A stretch of DNA of 53,847 nt from Solirubrobacterales bacterium (GTDB taxonomy: Bacteria > Actinomycetota > Thermoleophilia > Solirubrobacterales > Solirubrobacteraceae), in contig PLFX01000043.1 of NCBI GenBank assembly GCA_003138355.1, positions 1-53,847 on the forward strand, read 5' to 3'. Made by a program: the position numbers and the translations under genes. How positions within the stretch are numbered: position 1 is the stretch's first letter; each line of letters opens with the position of its first letter. The notes beneath the pieces are model-generated. The model ran no database searches. It worked only from the letters and a program-made list of their open reading frames with translations, and was not told the DNA's origin. Positions 41,738 through 49,827 of this stretch are shown piece after piece.

Positions 41738-42967
41738 TCAGCCGACAGCGACCTCGAGCCCGGCCGCCTCGCGCAGCGCATCGGCCTTCGTCGTCTGCTC
41801 CCAGGTGAACTCCGGTTCGTCGCGACCAAAATGGCCATAGGCGGCGGTCTTCTGGTAGATCGGCCGGTGCAGGCGCAGCTCCTGGCGGAACGCGGCCGGG
41901 CGCAGGTCGAAGTGCTCCTGGATCAGCTCGAGGATCCGTGCGCGCGGGAGGCGGCCCGTGCCGAACGTCTCGACCATCACCGAGATCGGATGGGCGACGC
42001 CGATCGCATAGGCGACCTGGAGCTCGAGCCGGTCGGCGATGCCCGCGGCGACGAGGTTCTTCGCCACCCAGCGCGTCGCGTAGGCGGCCGAGCGGTCGAC
42101 CTTCGAAGGATCCTTGCCGCTGAAGGCGCCGCCGCCGTGGCGCGACATGCCGCCGTATGTGTCGACGATGATCTTGCGCCCGGTCAGGCCGCAGTCGCCC
42201 ATCGGACCGCCGATCACGAAGCGACCGGTCGGGTTGACGAGGAACTGCTGGCGCAGAGACGCCTTGTCGTAGAGCTCGTCCGGGAGCACCGGGGACACGA
42301 CGTGCTCCCACAGATCGGGCTTGATCTCGCCCTCGCAGTCGATCCCGTCGGCGTGCTGCGTGGAGATCAAGAGCTTCTCGACCGCGACCGGGCGGCCGTC
42401 GCGGTAGCGCACGCTCACCTGTGTCTTGCCGTCGGGGCGCAGGTAGGGCAGCGTGCCGTCCTTGCGCACCGCGCTGAGGCGCTCCGCCAGGCGGTGGGCG
42501 AGCCAGATCGGGAGCGGCATCAGCGAGTCCGTCTCGTTGGTCGCGTAGCCGAACATCATCCCCTGATCGCCGGCTCCCGCGAGGTCGAACGAGTCGCTCG
42601 AGTGCGCCGTGCGCGCCTCGTAGGCGGTGTCGACGCCCTGCGCGATGTCCGGCGACTGGCGGTCGATCGTGTTGATCACCGCGCAGGTGTTGCAGTCGAA
42701 GCCGTAGGTCGCGTCGTCGTAGCCGATCCGGCGCACGGTCTCGCGCGCGATCGCCGGGATGTCGACGTAGGTCGTGGTCGTGATCTCGCCTGAGACAACG
42801 ATCAGTCCGGTGTTGACGAGCGTCTCGCAGGCGACGCGCCCGTAGGGGTCGTCGGTGAGAACCGCGTCGAGCACGCCGTCCGAGATCTGGTCGGCGATCT
42901 TGTCGGGGTGACCCTCGGTCACCGATTCCGACGTGAACAGGAACTCGGAGTCGGCTGCATCAGTCAC
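41738..42967 (-). CDS. metK: S-adenosylmethionine synthetase
   Basis: Makes the methyl donor S-adenosylmethionine from ATP and methionine, used by TrmD, RsmD, RsmB and RlmN encoded nearby. About 410 residues contain [32 protein letters not shown] (the methionine-adjacent loop), [19 protein letters not shown], and [12 protein letters not shown]. Start chosen at GTG 42967 ([11 protein letters not shown]), which has AGAGG eight bases upstream; GTG 42976 would add three residues. The upstream gene der stops 41 nt before, so no room for a SAM riboswitch. Confidence 0.96.
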   Translation of the reverse strand: MTDAADSEFLFTSESVTEGHPDKIADQISDGVLDAVLTDDPYGRVACETLVNTGLIVVSGEITTTTYVDIPAIARETVRRIGYDDATYGFDCNTCAVINTIDRQSPDIAQGVDTAYEARTAHSSDSFDLAGAGDQGMMFGYATNETDSLMPLPIWLAHRLAERLSAVRKDGTLPYLRPDGKTQVSVRYRDGRPVAVEKLLISTQHADGIDCEGEIKPDLWEHVVSPVLPDELYDKASLRQQFLVNPTGRFVIGGPMGDCGLTGRKIIVDTYGGMSRHGGGAFSGKDPSKVDRSAAYATRWVAKNLVAAGIADRLELQVAYAIGVAHPISVMVETFGTGRLPRARILELIQEHFDLRPAAFRQELRLHRPIYQKTAAYGHFGRDEPEFTWEQTTKADALREAAGLEVAVG

Positions 42968-43008
42968 GGACGGCACCTCTGTGGCTTGGAGGAAAGCGAG
43001 CGCACACC

Positions 43009-44340
43009 TTAGCGGAGCTTTCCGGCTCGCTCCGAGCGCCGTTGACGGCGCTCGATGAGGTCGAGCACGATCGGCACGCCGTCGAGGCCGTAGCGCGCGC
43101 GCAGCTGGTTCTCGATGAAGTAGGCGTAGTCGCGGGTGATGCGCGCGCGCGAATTGACCTGGAGCGCGAAGCGCGGCGGGCGCGTCCCGATCTGCGCGAG
43201 GTACAGCAGCTTGAGCCTGTGGCCCTGTTTCGCCGGCGGTTGGCGTGCCTGCACGACTTCCCCGACGAAGCGGTTGAGCTCCGGCGTCGGGATCCGTGCC
43301 GAGCAGCGATCACCGAGCGCGATCGTCTCACTGAGCAGGCGAGCGACGTTGCGCCCGCTCGTCGCGGAGGCCGTGAGAACGCGCGGTCGCTGGCGCAGCT
43401 TCTCGGCGATGCGGGCGCGCTCGTAGTCGAGCTCGAGCATCTCGGCGTGCACGTCCCACTTGTTGAGTACGATCAGCGTCGCGCAGTTCGAGCGCATCGC
43501 GAGATCCGCGATCCGCAGGTCCTGCGCGGTGACGCCGTCCGTGGCATCGCAGACGACAAGCGCAACGTCGGCGCGCTCCGCCGCGCGTTGCGAGCGCAGC
43601 GCGGTGTAGTACTCGACGGACTCCCCCACCTTCGCCTGGCGGCGCATCCCGGCGGTGTCGACGATCACGAGCCGGCGCCCCTCGACCTCGAGCGGAAGGT
43701 CGATCGCATCGCGCGTCGTGCCGGGGTGCTCGGAGACGATCACGCGCTCCTCCCCGACGAAGCGGTTGACGAGCGAGGACTTGCCGACGTTCGGGCGGCC
43801 GATCACGGCGAGGCGGATCGTGTCGTCCGCTTGCTCGGCGGGCGCTTCGTCCGGGAGCAGCTCGACAAGGCGGTCGAGGAGGTCGCCCGTGCCGAGCCCC
43901 TGCGCGGCGGAGACGGGGATCGGCTCGCCGAGGCCGAGGCGGTTGAACTCCGCGGCGAGGCTCATGTCGATCGCCGTGTCGCACTTGTTGGCGGCAACCA
44001 CGACCGGCCGGCCGCCGCGACGAAGCAGGTCCGCGATCTCATCGTCGCCCGGACGGCACCCGGCGCGCGCGTCGACGACGAGCAGCGCGACATCGGCGTC
44101 GGCAAGGCCCGCCTGCGCCTGCTCGCGGATCGAGCCGGCGAGGGGGTCCTCGTCGGTGAAGTCCACGCCGCCGGTGTCGATCAGCGTGAAGATCCGCCCG
44201 TTCCACTCGCAGTCGAGCTCCTTGCGGTCACGCGTAATCCCCGGCCGCTCGTGCACGATCGCCTCGCGCGTACCGCAAAGGCGATTGACGAGCGAGGACT
44301 TGCCGACGTTCGGGTAGCCGACTACCGCGACCTTTGTCAT
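43009..44340 (-). CDS. der: GTPase Der (EngA)
   Basis: Ribosome-assembly GTPase with two G domains and a C-terminal KH-like domain, 443 residues. G1 of domain 1 is GYPNVGKSS, of domain 2 GRPNVGKSS; both have DTGG/DTAGM switch II and NKCD/NKWD G4 motifs. The C-terminal [35 protein letters not shown] matches Der. An ATG at 44340 is used (MTKVAVVG); a GTG two codons earlier is possible. It follows cmk with a 33-nt gap, a common bacterial pair. Confidence 0.96.
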   Translation of the reverse strand: MTKVAVVGYPNVGKSSLVNRLCGTREAIVHERPGITRDRKELDCEWNGRIFTLIDTGGVDFTDEDPLAGSIREQAQAGLADADVALLVVDARAGCRPGDDEIADLLRRGGRPVVVAANKCDTAIDMSLAAEFNRLGLGEPIPVSAAQGLGTGDLLDRLVELLPDEAPAEQADDTIRLAVIGRPNVGKSSLVNRFVGEERVIVSEHPGTTRDAIDLPLEVEGRRLVIVDTAGMRRQAKVGESVEYYTALRSQRAAERADVALVVCDATDGVTAQDLRIADLAMRSNCATLIVLNKWDVHAEMLELDYERARIAEKLRQRPRVLTASATSGRNVARLLSETIALGDRCSARIPTPELNRFVGEVVQARQPPAKQGHRLKLLYLAQIGTRPPRFALQVNSRARITRDYAYFIENQLRARYGLDGVPIVLDLIERRQRRSERAGKLR

Positions 44341-44373
44341 CTGCACATTGTCGCGGTCGGCGTGCGCCGGGGC

Positions 44374-44979
44374 TCAGCGCGCCGTCTCGAGCGACGCTGC
44401 GAGCGCCGCGATCCGAACGACGACCTCATCGATCGTCAGATCGGTCGTGTCGATCACCTGGGCGTCGGGGGCTTCGCGCAGCGGGCTGTCCGCGCGCGTC
44501 GTGTCGCGCTCATCGCGTGCCGCGATCGAGGCCGGTGACTCGTCGCCGCGGCGGTGCGCGCGCGCCTGGGCGCTCGCGGTGAGAAAGACCTTGAGCTCGG
44601 CGTGGGGCGCGACGACCGTGCCGATATCGCGGCCCTCCGCGACCCAGTCGCCGCTCGCGACGAGCTGGCGCTGGAGCGGCACGAGAGCCGCGCGAACCGC
44701 CGGATCGGCGGCGATCTGCGACGCGCGCTCGGAGACCTCGGGCGCGCGGATCTCGGCCGTGACGTCGCGCCCGTCGATCAGCACGAGCGGGCCAACAAGC
44801 TCGATCCGCAGCTCACTTGCCAGCTCGGCCGCGTTGCGCTGCGCAGCCTTGAGGCTGCGCAGCGCAACGCCGCGGTACATCGCGCCGCTGTCGAGGTAGT
44901 GAAAGCCGAGGCGGTTCGCCAGCGCCTTCGCGACGGTCGACTTGCCGGCGCCAGCGGGACCGTCGATCGCGATGATCAC
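44374..44979 (-). CDS. cmk: Cytidylate kinase
   Basis: Phosphorylates CMP/dCMP, 201 residues. P-loop IAIDGPAGAGKST (3-15), YLDSGAMYRGVALR (about 28-41), VLIDGRDVTAEIRAPEVS, and VVAEGRDIGTVV-type block (WVAEGRDIGTVVAPHAELKVFLTASAQARAHRR). The GTG start at 44977-44979 overlaps the aroA stop as GTGA, so the genes are coupled. A perfect 18-bp inverted repeat lies inside codons near 37-50. Confidence 0.96.
   Translation of the reverse strand: MIIAIDGPAGAGKSTVAKALANRLGFHYLDSGAMYRGVALRSLKAAQRNAAELASELRIELVGPLVLIDGRDVTAEIRAPEVSERASQIAADPAVRAALVPLQRQLVASGDWVAEGRDIGTVVAPHAELKVFLTASAQARAHRRGDESPASIAARDERDTTRADSPLREAPDAQVIDTTDLTIDEVVVRIAALAASLETAR
44831..44870 (-). repeat. Perfect 18-bp hairpin inside cmk
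   Basis: GCGTTGCGCTGCGCAGCC (44831-44848), a 4-nt spacer (44849-44852) and GGCTGCGCAGCGCAACGC (44853-44870) form an 18-bp perfect inverted repeat with a 4-nt loop. On the mRNA strand the loop is UCAA. It lies about 110-150 nt after the cmk start codon and should be a very stable RNA structure. Confidence 0.9.
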
Positions 44980-46274
44980 GTCGCGAGCCGCGCGAGATCG
45001 GCGGTGAACGCCGGATAGGAGACATGTGCGGCCTCGATGCCGTCGACCTCGACCCCGTGCCGCGAGGCGAGGCCGGCGATCGCTCCGAGCATCGCGAGGC
45101 GATGGTCGCCATGCGAGCTGATCGCCCCGCCCCGCAGGCCGCCCGTGCCGGTCACGACGAAGCCGTCGGCGGTCGCCTCGATCTGCGCCCCCAGCGCCTC
45201 GAGGCCCCCGACCACCGTGGCGATCCGGTCGGTCTCCTTGACGCGCAGCTCCTGCGCGCCCCGCACGACCGTCTCCCCTTCCGCGAACGCCCCGAGCAGC
45301 GCGACGAGCGGCAGCTCGTCGATCGCGAGCGGGACCTCGTCCGCCTCGACCGTGGTGCCGTGCAGCCCGGCGGCTCTGATCTCGAGCGTCGTGACGGGGT
45401 CGTCCGCGATCAGCGGCGAGCCCGCCGCCTCGATCTCCCCCGCGACGCTCGCGCCCATCCGCCGGGCGATCTGGACGAAACCGTTGCGCGTCCAGTTGGC
45501 TCCCACCCCCTCGACGATCACATGCGAGCCGGCAACCAGCGTGGCCGCAGCCACCCAGAACGCCGCTGAAGACGGATCGCCCGGTACCACTACCCGGTCG
45601 ATTGAAGCCAGCGAGGACGGGCTGACGGTTATTCGGGACCCCTTCCGAATAACCGTCACGCCCGCCCGCAGCCACATGCGCTCCGTGTGGTCGCGACTCG
45701 GCTGCGGCTCGATCACGGTCGTCTCGCCGTCAGCGAGCAAGCCGGCGAGCAGGATGCACGACTTGACCTGCGCGCTCGCGACCGGCATCGCGTAGGTCGC
45801 GCCGTGCAACGCCACCCCATGAACCGTGAAAGGCGGCAGCCGATCGGCTTCGATCTGCGCGCCCATCGCGCGCAGCGGCTCGGCGATCCGGTCGATCGGG
45901 CGCCGGCGGATCGAATCGTCGCCGTCGAGCGTGAAGTGACGGCCCTCCTGGCCGGCGAGCCAACCGGGCAGCAGGCGCAAGAGCGTGCCCGAGTTGCGCA
46001 CGTCGATCACCCCGGCGGGCTCGCGCGCGCCGCGCAGGCCGACGCCGCAGATCGTGACCTCGGAGCCATCCAGCTCGACGCCGGCCCCGAGGGCGCGAAC
46101 TGCGTCGAGTGTCGCGTCCGTGTCTGCAGCGCGCAGGTAGTTCGTGATCTCGAGCGTGCCCTCGCAGGCGGCGCCGAGGATCGCCGCGCGGTGGGAGACC
46201 GACTTGTCCGCGGGCGCCGCGAGGACGCCCTGAAGCCCGCGCGGGGCCGGGTCGAAGCGCGCGGCGAGCGTCAT
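44976..46274 (-). CDS. aroA: 3-phosphoshikimate 1-carboxyvinyltransferase (EPSP synthase)
   Basis: Sixth step of the shikimate pathway: transfers the enolpyruvyl group of PEP to shikimate-3-phosphate. The 432 residues contain [17 protein letters not shown] (N-terminal SKSxxxR site), [41 protein letters not shown], and the C-terminal [21 protein letters not shown] and [18 protein letters not shown] at 46274 gives [13 protein letters not shown]. The C-terminal end overlaps cmk. Confidence 0.97.
   Translation of the reverse strand: MTLAARFDPAPRGLQGVLAAPADKSVSHRAAILGAACEGTLEITNYLRAADTDATLDAVRALGAGVELDGSEVTICGVGLRGAREPAGVIDVRNSGTLLRLLPGWLAGQEGRHFTLDGDDSIRRRPIDRIAEPLRAMGAQIEADRLPPFTVHGVALHGATYAMPVASAQVKSCILLAGLLADGETTVIEPQPSRDHTERMWLRAGVTVIRKGSRITVSPSSLASIDRVVVPGDPSSAAFWVAAATLVAGSHVIVEGVGANWTRNGFVQIARRMGASVAGEIEAAGSPLIADDPVTTLEIRAAGLHGTTVEADEVPLAIDELPLVALLGAFAEGETVVRGAQELRVKETDRIATVVGGLEALGAQIEATADGFVVTGTGGLRGGAISSHGDHRLAMLGAIAGLASRHGVEVDGIEAAHVSYPAFTADLARLAT
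45623..45658 (-). repeat. Perfect 14-bp hairpin inside aroA
   Basis: TGACGGTTATTCGG (45623-45636) pairs with CCGAATAACCGTCA (45645-45658) around an 8-nt loop. It is unusually A/T-rich for this GC-rich region. It lies within the aroA coding sequence at the segment encoding [13 protein letters not shown]. Confidence 0.85.
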
Positions 46275-46318
46275 GGGCGCACCCTAGCTTGCGTCACTTC
46301 GCCGAGGCGCCCAGCGGA

Positions 46319-47383
46319 TCAGGCCCGCGCGACGGGGATATCGAGCGCCGCGATCGTCTCGACCGCGCGCTGCGCGGGCTCCTCGCCCTGTACCCACAGC
46401 GAGACCGTGCCGCGGCGCCCGTCGCGGGCGGGCGCAAGGGCGATGTCGACGATGTTGATGCCTGCGCGGCCGAGGGCGAGCGCGATCTCCGCGACCGCGC
46501 CCGGCCGGTCGGGGACGGCGGCGCGCAGCTCGTAGACGCTGCCACCGGCGAGGCCCGCGCCGAGCAGCGCCTCGCGATCGCTTCGGGCGGCGTCGTTCCA
46601 GCGCTCGATCGCCGGGCGGTCGGCGCTAGCGAGCGCGTCGCGGACCTTGGCGAGGCGTGCCTGGGTCTCGTCGATCAGGGCGACCAGCGCCTCGCGATTC
46701 GAGAGGTAGATGTCGGGCCAGATCGTCGGGCTCGCGCCCGCGACGCGCGTGGCGTCGCGGAAGCTCGGACCGGTCGCGGGCACGCGTTCGTCGCCGAGGG
46801 CACGGGCAGCCTGGGCGACGAGCACGTTCGCGAACACGTGCGGCAGGTGGGAGACGCTCGCCATCACGAGGTCGTGGTCGGCGGCGTCGATCGCCGTCGG
46901 CGTTGCACCGATCCCGGCGAGCGTCTTGTGCAGGCGCTCGTAGAGCTCGCCCGAGGTCGTCGGGCCCGGCGTGAGGTACCAGGTCGCGCCTTCGAACAGA
47001 TCGGCGCGCGCGTGCTCGACACCAGAGGTCTCGGCGCCCGCGAGCGGGTGGCCGCCGATGAAGCGCGGATCGTCGGTGGCGGCAACGAGCGCGCGCTTGG
47101 TCGAGCCGACGTCGGTCACGACGCAGTCGGCGGGCGCGGCGGCGAGGACCTCGTCGATCGCTCCCGGGAGCGCGCTGATCGGGGCGGCGACGAAGACGAT
47201 CTGCGCCTCGCGCGCCGCGTCGGCCGGGCTCGACGCGGCGCGAGCGATCGCGCCACGGCGCTGCGCTTCTGCGAGCGTCTGGGCCTGCGGATCGAACCCG
47301 GTGAGCTCGGCGTCAAGGCGCTGGGCGAGCGCGAGGCCGATCGAGCCGCCGATCAGCCCGACGCCGACGACGCCGACCCTCAC
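46319..47383 (-). CDS. tyrA: Prephenate dehydrogenase with C-terminal ACT domain
   Basis: Oxidatively decarboxylates prephenate to 4-hydroxyphenylpyruvate on the way to tyrosine. The 354 residues have the Rossmann start [19 protein letters not shown] (3-21), [21 protein letters not shown] (His in the prephenate site) and [16 protein letters not shown]-terminal ACT domain (about 280-354, [31 protein letters not shown]) probably binds tyrosine for feedback control. It overlaps the aroF stop by 4 nt. Confidence 0.95.
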   Translation of the reverse strand: MRVGVVGVGLIGGSIGLALAQRLDAELTGFDPQAQTLAEAQRRGAIARAASSPADAAREAQIVFVAAPISALPGAIDEVLAAAPADCVVTDVGSTKRALVAATDDPRFIGGHPLAGAETSGVEHARADLFEGATWYLTPGPTTSGELYERLHKTLAGIGATPTAIDAADHDLVMASVSHLPHVFANVLVAQAARALGDERVPATGPSFRDATRVAGASPTIWPDIYLSNREALVALIDETQARLAKVRDALASADRPAIERWNDAARSDREALLGAGLAGGSVYELRAAVPDRPGAVAEIALALGRAGINIVDIALAPARDGRRGTVSLWVQGEEPAQRAVETIAALDIPVARA

Positions 47384-48408
47384 GCGCGAGCGAACGCTTT
47401 GCCGGCGAGCGCTGCCGCTTGCTCGACGAGGCTCGCATACTCGGCGAAATCCTCGATGCGCAGCTGCTGCGGGCCGTCGCAGATCGCCTCGTCCGGGTTG
47501 GGATGGACCTCGACGATGATCCCGTCGGCGCCCACTGCGGCGGCGGCGAGCGAGAGCGGGCCGACGAGGTCGCGACGCCCGGAGGCGTGGCTCGGGTCGA
47601 CGACGACAGGCAGGTGCGAGAGCTGCTTGAGGACCGGGACGGCCATCAGGTCGAGCGTGAAGCGGTAGGCGGTCTCGAACGTGCGGATCCCGCGCTCGCA
47701 GAGCATCACCCGTTCGTTGCCCTCCTTCAGCACGTACTCGGCGGCCATCAGGAGCTCCTCGAGCGTCGCCGAGAGCCCGCGCTTGAGCAGCACCGGGATG
47801 CCGGCGCGCCCGATCTCCGAGAGCAGCGTGTAGTTCTGCATGTTGCGCGCGCCGATCTGGACGACGTCGGCGACCTCGGCGATCGGCTCGAGGTCGCGCA
47901 CGTCCATCAACTCGGTGACGATCGGCATGCCCGTCTCCTCCTTGGCCTCCGCGAGCAGGCGCAGGCCGGCCCGGCCGAGCCCCTGGAACGCGTACGGCGA
48001 GGTGCGCGGCTTATAGGCGCCGCCGCGGAGCATCGTGGCGCCGGCGTCGCGCACCGCGCGGGCCGTGTCGAGCAGCTGATCGCGCGACTCGACCGTGCAC
48101 GGGCCGGCGATCAGCGCGAAGTGCTCGCCGCCGATCTTGCGCCCGCCGATATCGAACACCGAGCGCTCGCCGCCCGGGCGCAGCTGGGTTGAAGAGAGCT
48201 TGTACGGCTTGAGGATCGGTACGACCTGCGACACGCCGGGAGCACCATCGAGCTCGAGCCGAGCGACGTGCTCGCGGTCGCCGATCGCGCCGATCACCGT
48301 CACCTCGGCGCCCTTCGAGACGTGCGCGGTCGCGCCGACCGACTCGACGCGCGCGATGACGGCAGCGATCTCCTCCTCGCTGGCCGTCGGTTTCATCACG
48401 ATCATCAT
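47380..48408 (-). CDS. aroF: 3-deoxy-7-phosphoheptulonate synthase (DAHP synthase, type I beta)
   Basis: First step of the shikimate pathway: joins PEP and erythrose-4-phosphate. The 342 residues have an N-terminal ferredoxin-like regulatory domain (about 1-72: [31 protein letters not shown]) as in Thermotoga-type enzymes, then the barrel with [47 protein letters not shown] and [10 protein letters not shown], and [21 protein letters not shown] lies upstream of the ATG at 48408. A 130-nt leader with a candidate aromatic-rich leader peptide precedes it, so attenuation is likely. First gene of aroF-tyrA-aroA-cmk-der. Confidence 0.97.
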   Translation of the reverse strand: MMIVMKPTASEEEIAAVIARVESVGATAHVSKGAEVTVIGAIGDREHVARLELDGAPGVSQVVPILKPYKLSSTQLRPGGERSVFDIGGRKIGGEHFALIAGPCTVESRDQLLDTARAVRDAGATMLRGGAYKPRTSPYAFQGLGRAGLRLLAEAKEETGMPIVTELMDVRDLEPIAEVADVVQIGARNMQNYTLLSEIGRAGIPVLLKRGLSATLEELLMAAEYVLKEGNERVMLCERGIRTFETAYRFTLDLMAVPVLKQLSHLPVVVDPSHASGRRDLVGPLSLAAAAVGADGIIVEVHPNPDEAICDGPQQLRIEDFAEYASLVEQAAALAGKAFARA

Positions 48409-48540
48409 CTGGCTGGTCCTTTCAAGTCCGGGAAGCTTACTTTTGGCGTTGCGCCGCGCGTGAACGAGACGTTGCGCGGAGTGAAGGCGGCGCTCAGCCG
48501 ATCGAAGAGGCCTGCGCGGATGCAGGCAGGGACCGAGCGC
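48409..48540 (-). promoter_or_regulatory. Structured aroF leader: candidate attenuator
   Basis: 132 nt between the leader-peptide stop and the aroF start. It can form a 7-bp stem GAGCGCC (48535-48541) with GGCGCTC (48489-48495) around an inner 6-bp hairpin GCCTGC/GCAGGC (48510-48515 with 48522-48527), and a 9-bp bulged hairpin near the start (48455-48459 plus 48463-48466 with 48470-48478). A direct repeat CGTTGCGC (48447-48454, 48470-48477) offers alternative pairing. The first stem begins at the leader stop codon, so a ribosome stalled on the aromatic codons would change which stem forms. Whether it acts on transcription or translation is not clear, as no U-tract follows. Confidence 0.55.
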
Positions 48541-48630
48541 CTAGCTAAATCGCCAGGACCAGGCGTAATAGGCGTAGCCGGCAGCCGACTGCGGGGTGCT
48601 CAGGGTGTATCGGCTGGCGTGCTTGGCCAT
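48541..48630 (-). CDS. Candidate aromatic amino acid leader peptide upstream of aroF
   Basis: 29-codon ORF on the aroF strand, starting ATG at 48630 and ending TAG at 48541. Its last eleven residues are YAYYAWSWRFS, so three Tyr, two Trp and one Phe fall in ten codons, in a genome where such A/T-containing codons are uncommon; one more Tyr is at residue 8. This is the classical form of an attenuation leader whose ribosome stalls when aromatic aminoacyl-tRNAs are scarce. The downstream gene is the first enzyme of the aromatic pathway. The ribosome binding site (CGGAAGCG before ATG) is weak. The assignment rests on codon content, strand and position, not on similarity. Confidence 0.7.
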   Translation of the reverse strand: MAKHASRYTLSTPQSAAGYAYYAWSWRFS

Positions 48631-48846
48631 CGCTTCCGCAATGTGTAGCAGATCGCCGCGCCGGGATCGAGCGCCTACCTACGCGGCGCGCGCGACGTAG
48701 ACGCCGGGCCCGCTGCCGCACGAGAACCCAGACCGACTGATTCCACGAGCCTGATCGCCTGCCTCACCTTCATCGCCCGTGGCAACTCCGACCGCGCACG
48801 CCGAAACCGGACACGCCTCACCCTGCGGTCTGCGACGATCCCCCGT
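48631..48846. other. Intergenic region between the aroF leader and the hydrolase gene
   Basis: 216 nt of divergent spacer with no gene I can support. It should hold the promoter for the aroF leader (minus) and for the hydrolase (plus). No confident -10/-35 pair or operator palindrome was found by eye. Frames open here on either strand have no recognisable protein character. Confidence 0.6.
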
Positions 48847-49722
48847 ATGCACGAGCTGGACGTGACGACGGCGGACGGGCGCACGCTGCGCGTGCTCGAC
48901 GCCGGGCCGCAGGACGGTGCACCCGTGCTCGTCCACAACGGGACGCCGAACTCCCGGTTGCTGTACGGCCACGACGTCGAGCGGGCCGAGGCGCAGGGCG
49001 TGCGGATGATCTCCTATGACCGCCCGGGCTACGGCGGCTCGACGCGGCTCGCGGGCCGCAGCGTCGCGGACTGCGTGATCGACGTGCGCGCGATCGCCGC
49101 CGCGCTGCGCATCGAGCGCCTCGCCGTCTGGGGGATCTCGGGCGGCGGGCCGCACGCGCTCGCGTGCGCGGCGCTGCTCGAGGATCTCGTTCCGGCGGTC
49201 GGCGTCCTCGGCTCGATCGCGCCGTGGGGCGCGGAGGACCTCGACTACTTCGATGGCATGGGCGAGCTGAACGTCGAGGACATCGAGCTCCAACTCGCCG
49301 ACAAGGCCGCCGCGCGCGCGAAGACCGAGGTCGAGCGCGAGGCGATGCTGCAGGCGGACGCGCCGGGGCTGACCGAGCAGCTCTCCTCGCTCCTCTCCCC
49401 CGTCGATGCCGCGGTGATGAGCGGCGAGCTCGGCGAGTACCTCGTCGACTGCATCCACAGCGGGCTCGCGCCGGGCGCCGACGGTTGGTGGGATGACGGC
49501 GAGGCGCACCTCGCGCAGTGGGGGTTCGACCTTCGCGCGATCCGCACTCCCGTCCTCCTGATGCACGGGCGCCACGATCGCTTCGTCCCCTTCGCGCACG
49601 GGCAGTGGCTGGCCGGGCAGATCCCGGGCGTCGAGGCGATGCTGAGCGACGAGGACGGCCACCTGACGCTGACCGCCCACCACCTCGAGCGGCTGCACGC
49701 CTGGCTGCTGGAGCGCCTCTGA
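48847..49722 (+). CDS. Alpha/beta-fold hydrolase
   Basis: 291-residue single-domain hydrolase. The oxyanion strand HNGTPNSRLL (about 30-39), SYDRPGYGGS (56-65), the nucleophile elbow GISGGGPHA (Ser98), a likely catalytic Asp in HGRHDRFVPFAHG (about 239-251) and His in DEDGHLTLTAHH (about 272-283). Helical cap residues about 125-215. The substrate cannot be told; esterase or hydrolase is the safe call. ATG 48847 is preferred; the upstream ribosome binding site is weak. Confidence 0.88.
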   Translation: MHELDVTTADGRTLRVLDAGPQDGAPVLVHNGTPNSRLLYGHDVERAEAQGVRMISYDRPGYGGSTRLAGRSVADCVIDVRAIAAALRIERLAVWGISGGGPHALACAALLEDLVPAVGVLGSIAPWGAEDLDYFDGMGELNVEDIELQLADKAAARAKTEVEREAMLQADAPGLTEQLSSLLSPVDAAVMSGELGEYLVDCIHSGLAPGADGWWDDGEAHLAQWGFDLRAIRTPVLLMHGRHDRFVPFAHGQWLAGQIPGVEAMLSDEDGHLTLTAHHLERLHAWLLERL

Positions 49723-49737
49723 GCTCTTGACACTGCC

Positions 49738-49780
49738 GGGGCGGCGCATGCCTGTGCCCCGAACGGGGGTGCGCCGCCCC
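49738..49780. terminator. Terminator hairpin 1 with shared core
   Basis: GGGGCGGCGCA (49738-49748) pairs with TGCGCCGCCCC (49770-49780), 11 bp, enclosing an inner CCCC/GGGG stem with GAAC loop. It lies in the convergent gap 15 nt after the hydrolase stop and shares a 27-nt core with the next hairpin. Confidence 0.7.
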
Positions 49781-49781
49781 G

Positions 49782-49825
49782 CCGTCCGGCGCATGCCTGT
49801 GCCCCGAACGGGGCGCGCCGGACGG
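49782..49825. terminator. Terminator hairpin 2 with shared core
   Basis: CCGTCCGGCGC (49782-49792) pairs with GCGCCGGACGG (49815-49825), 11 bp, enclosing an inner GCCCC/GGGGC stem with a GAAC loop. It ends two bases from the hisC stop. The inner core (49787-49813) is identical over 27 nt to that of hairpin 1 (49742-49768) although the outer stems differ. Confidence 0.7.
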
Positions 49826-49827
49826 AA

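Noticed and set aside
42968..43008. SAM riboswitch upstream of metK
   Set aside because: Only 41 nt separate metK from der, too short for any known SAM aptamer.
48268..48648. Plus-strand 126-codon frame opposite aroF and its leader
   Set aside because: It is antisense to conserved aroF codons and its extension past them has no recognisable character.
48675..48938. Minus-strand 87-codon frame across the hydrolase start
   Set aside because: Arg/Ser-rich shadow overlapping the conserved hydrolase N-terminus; no ribosome binding site or family character.
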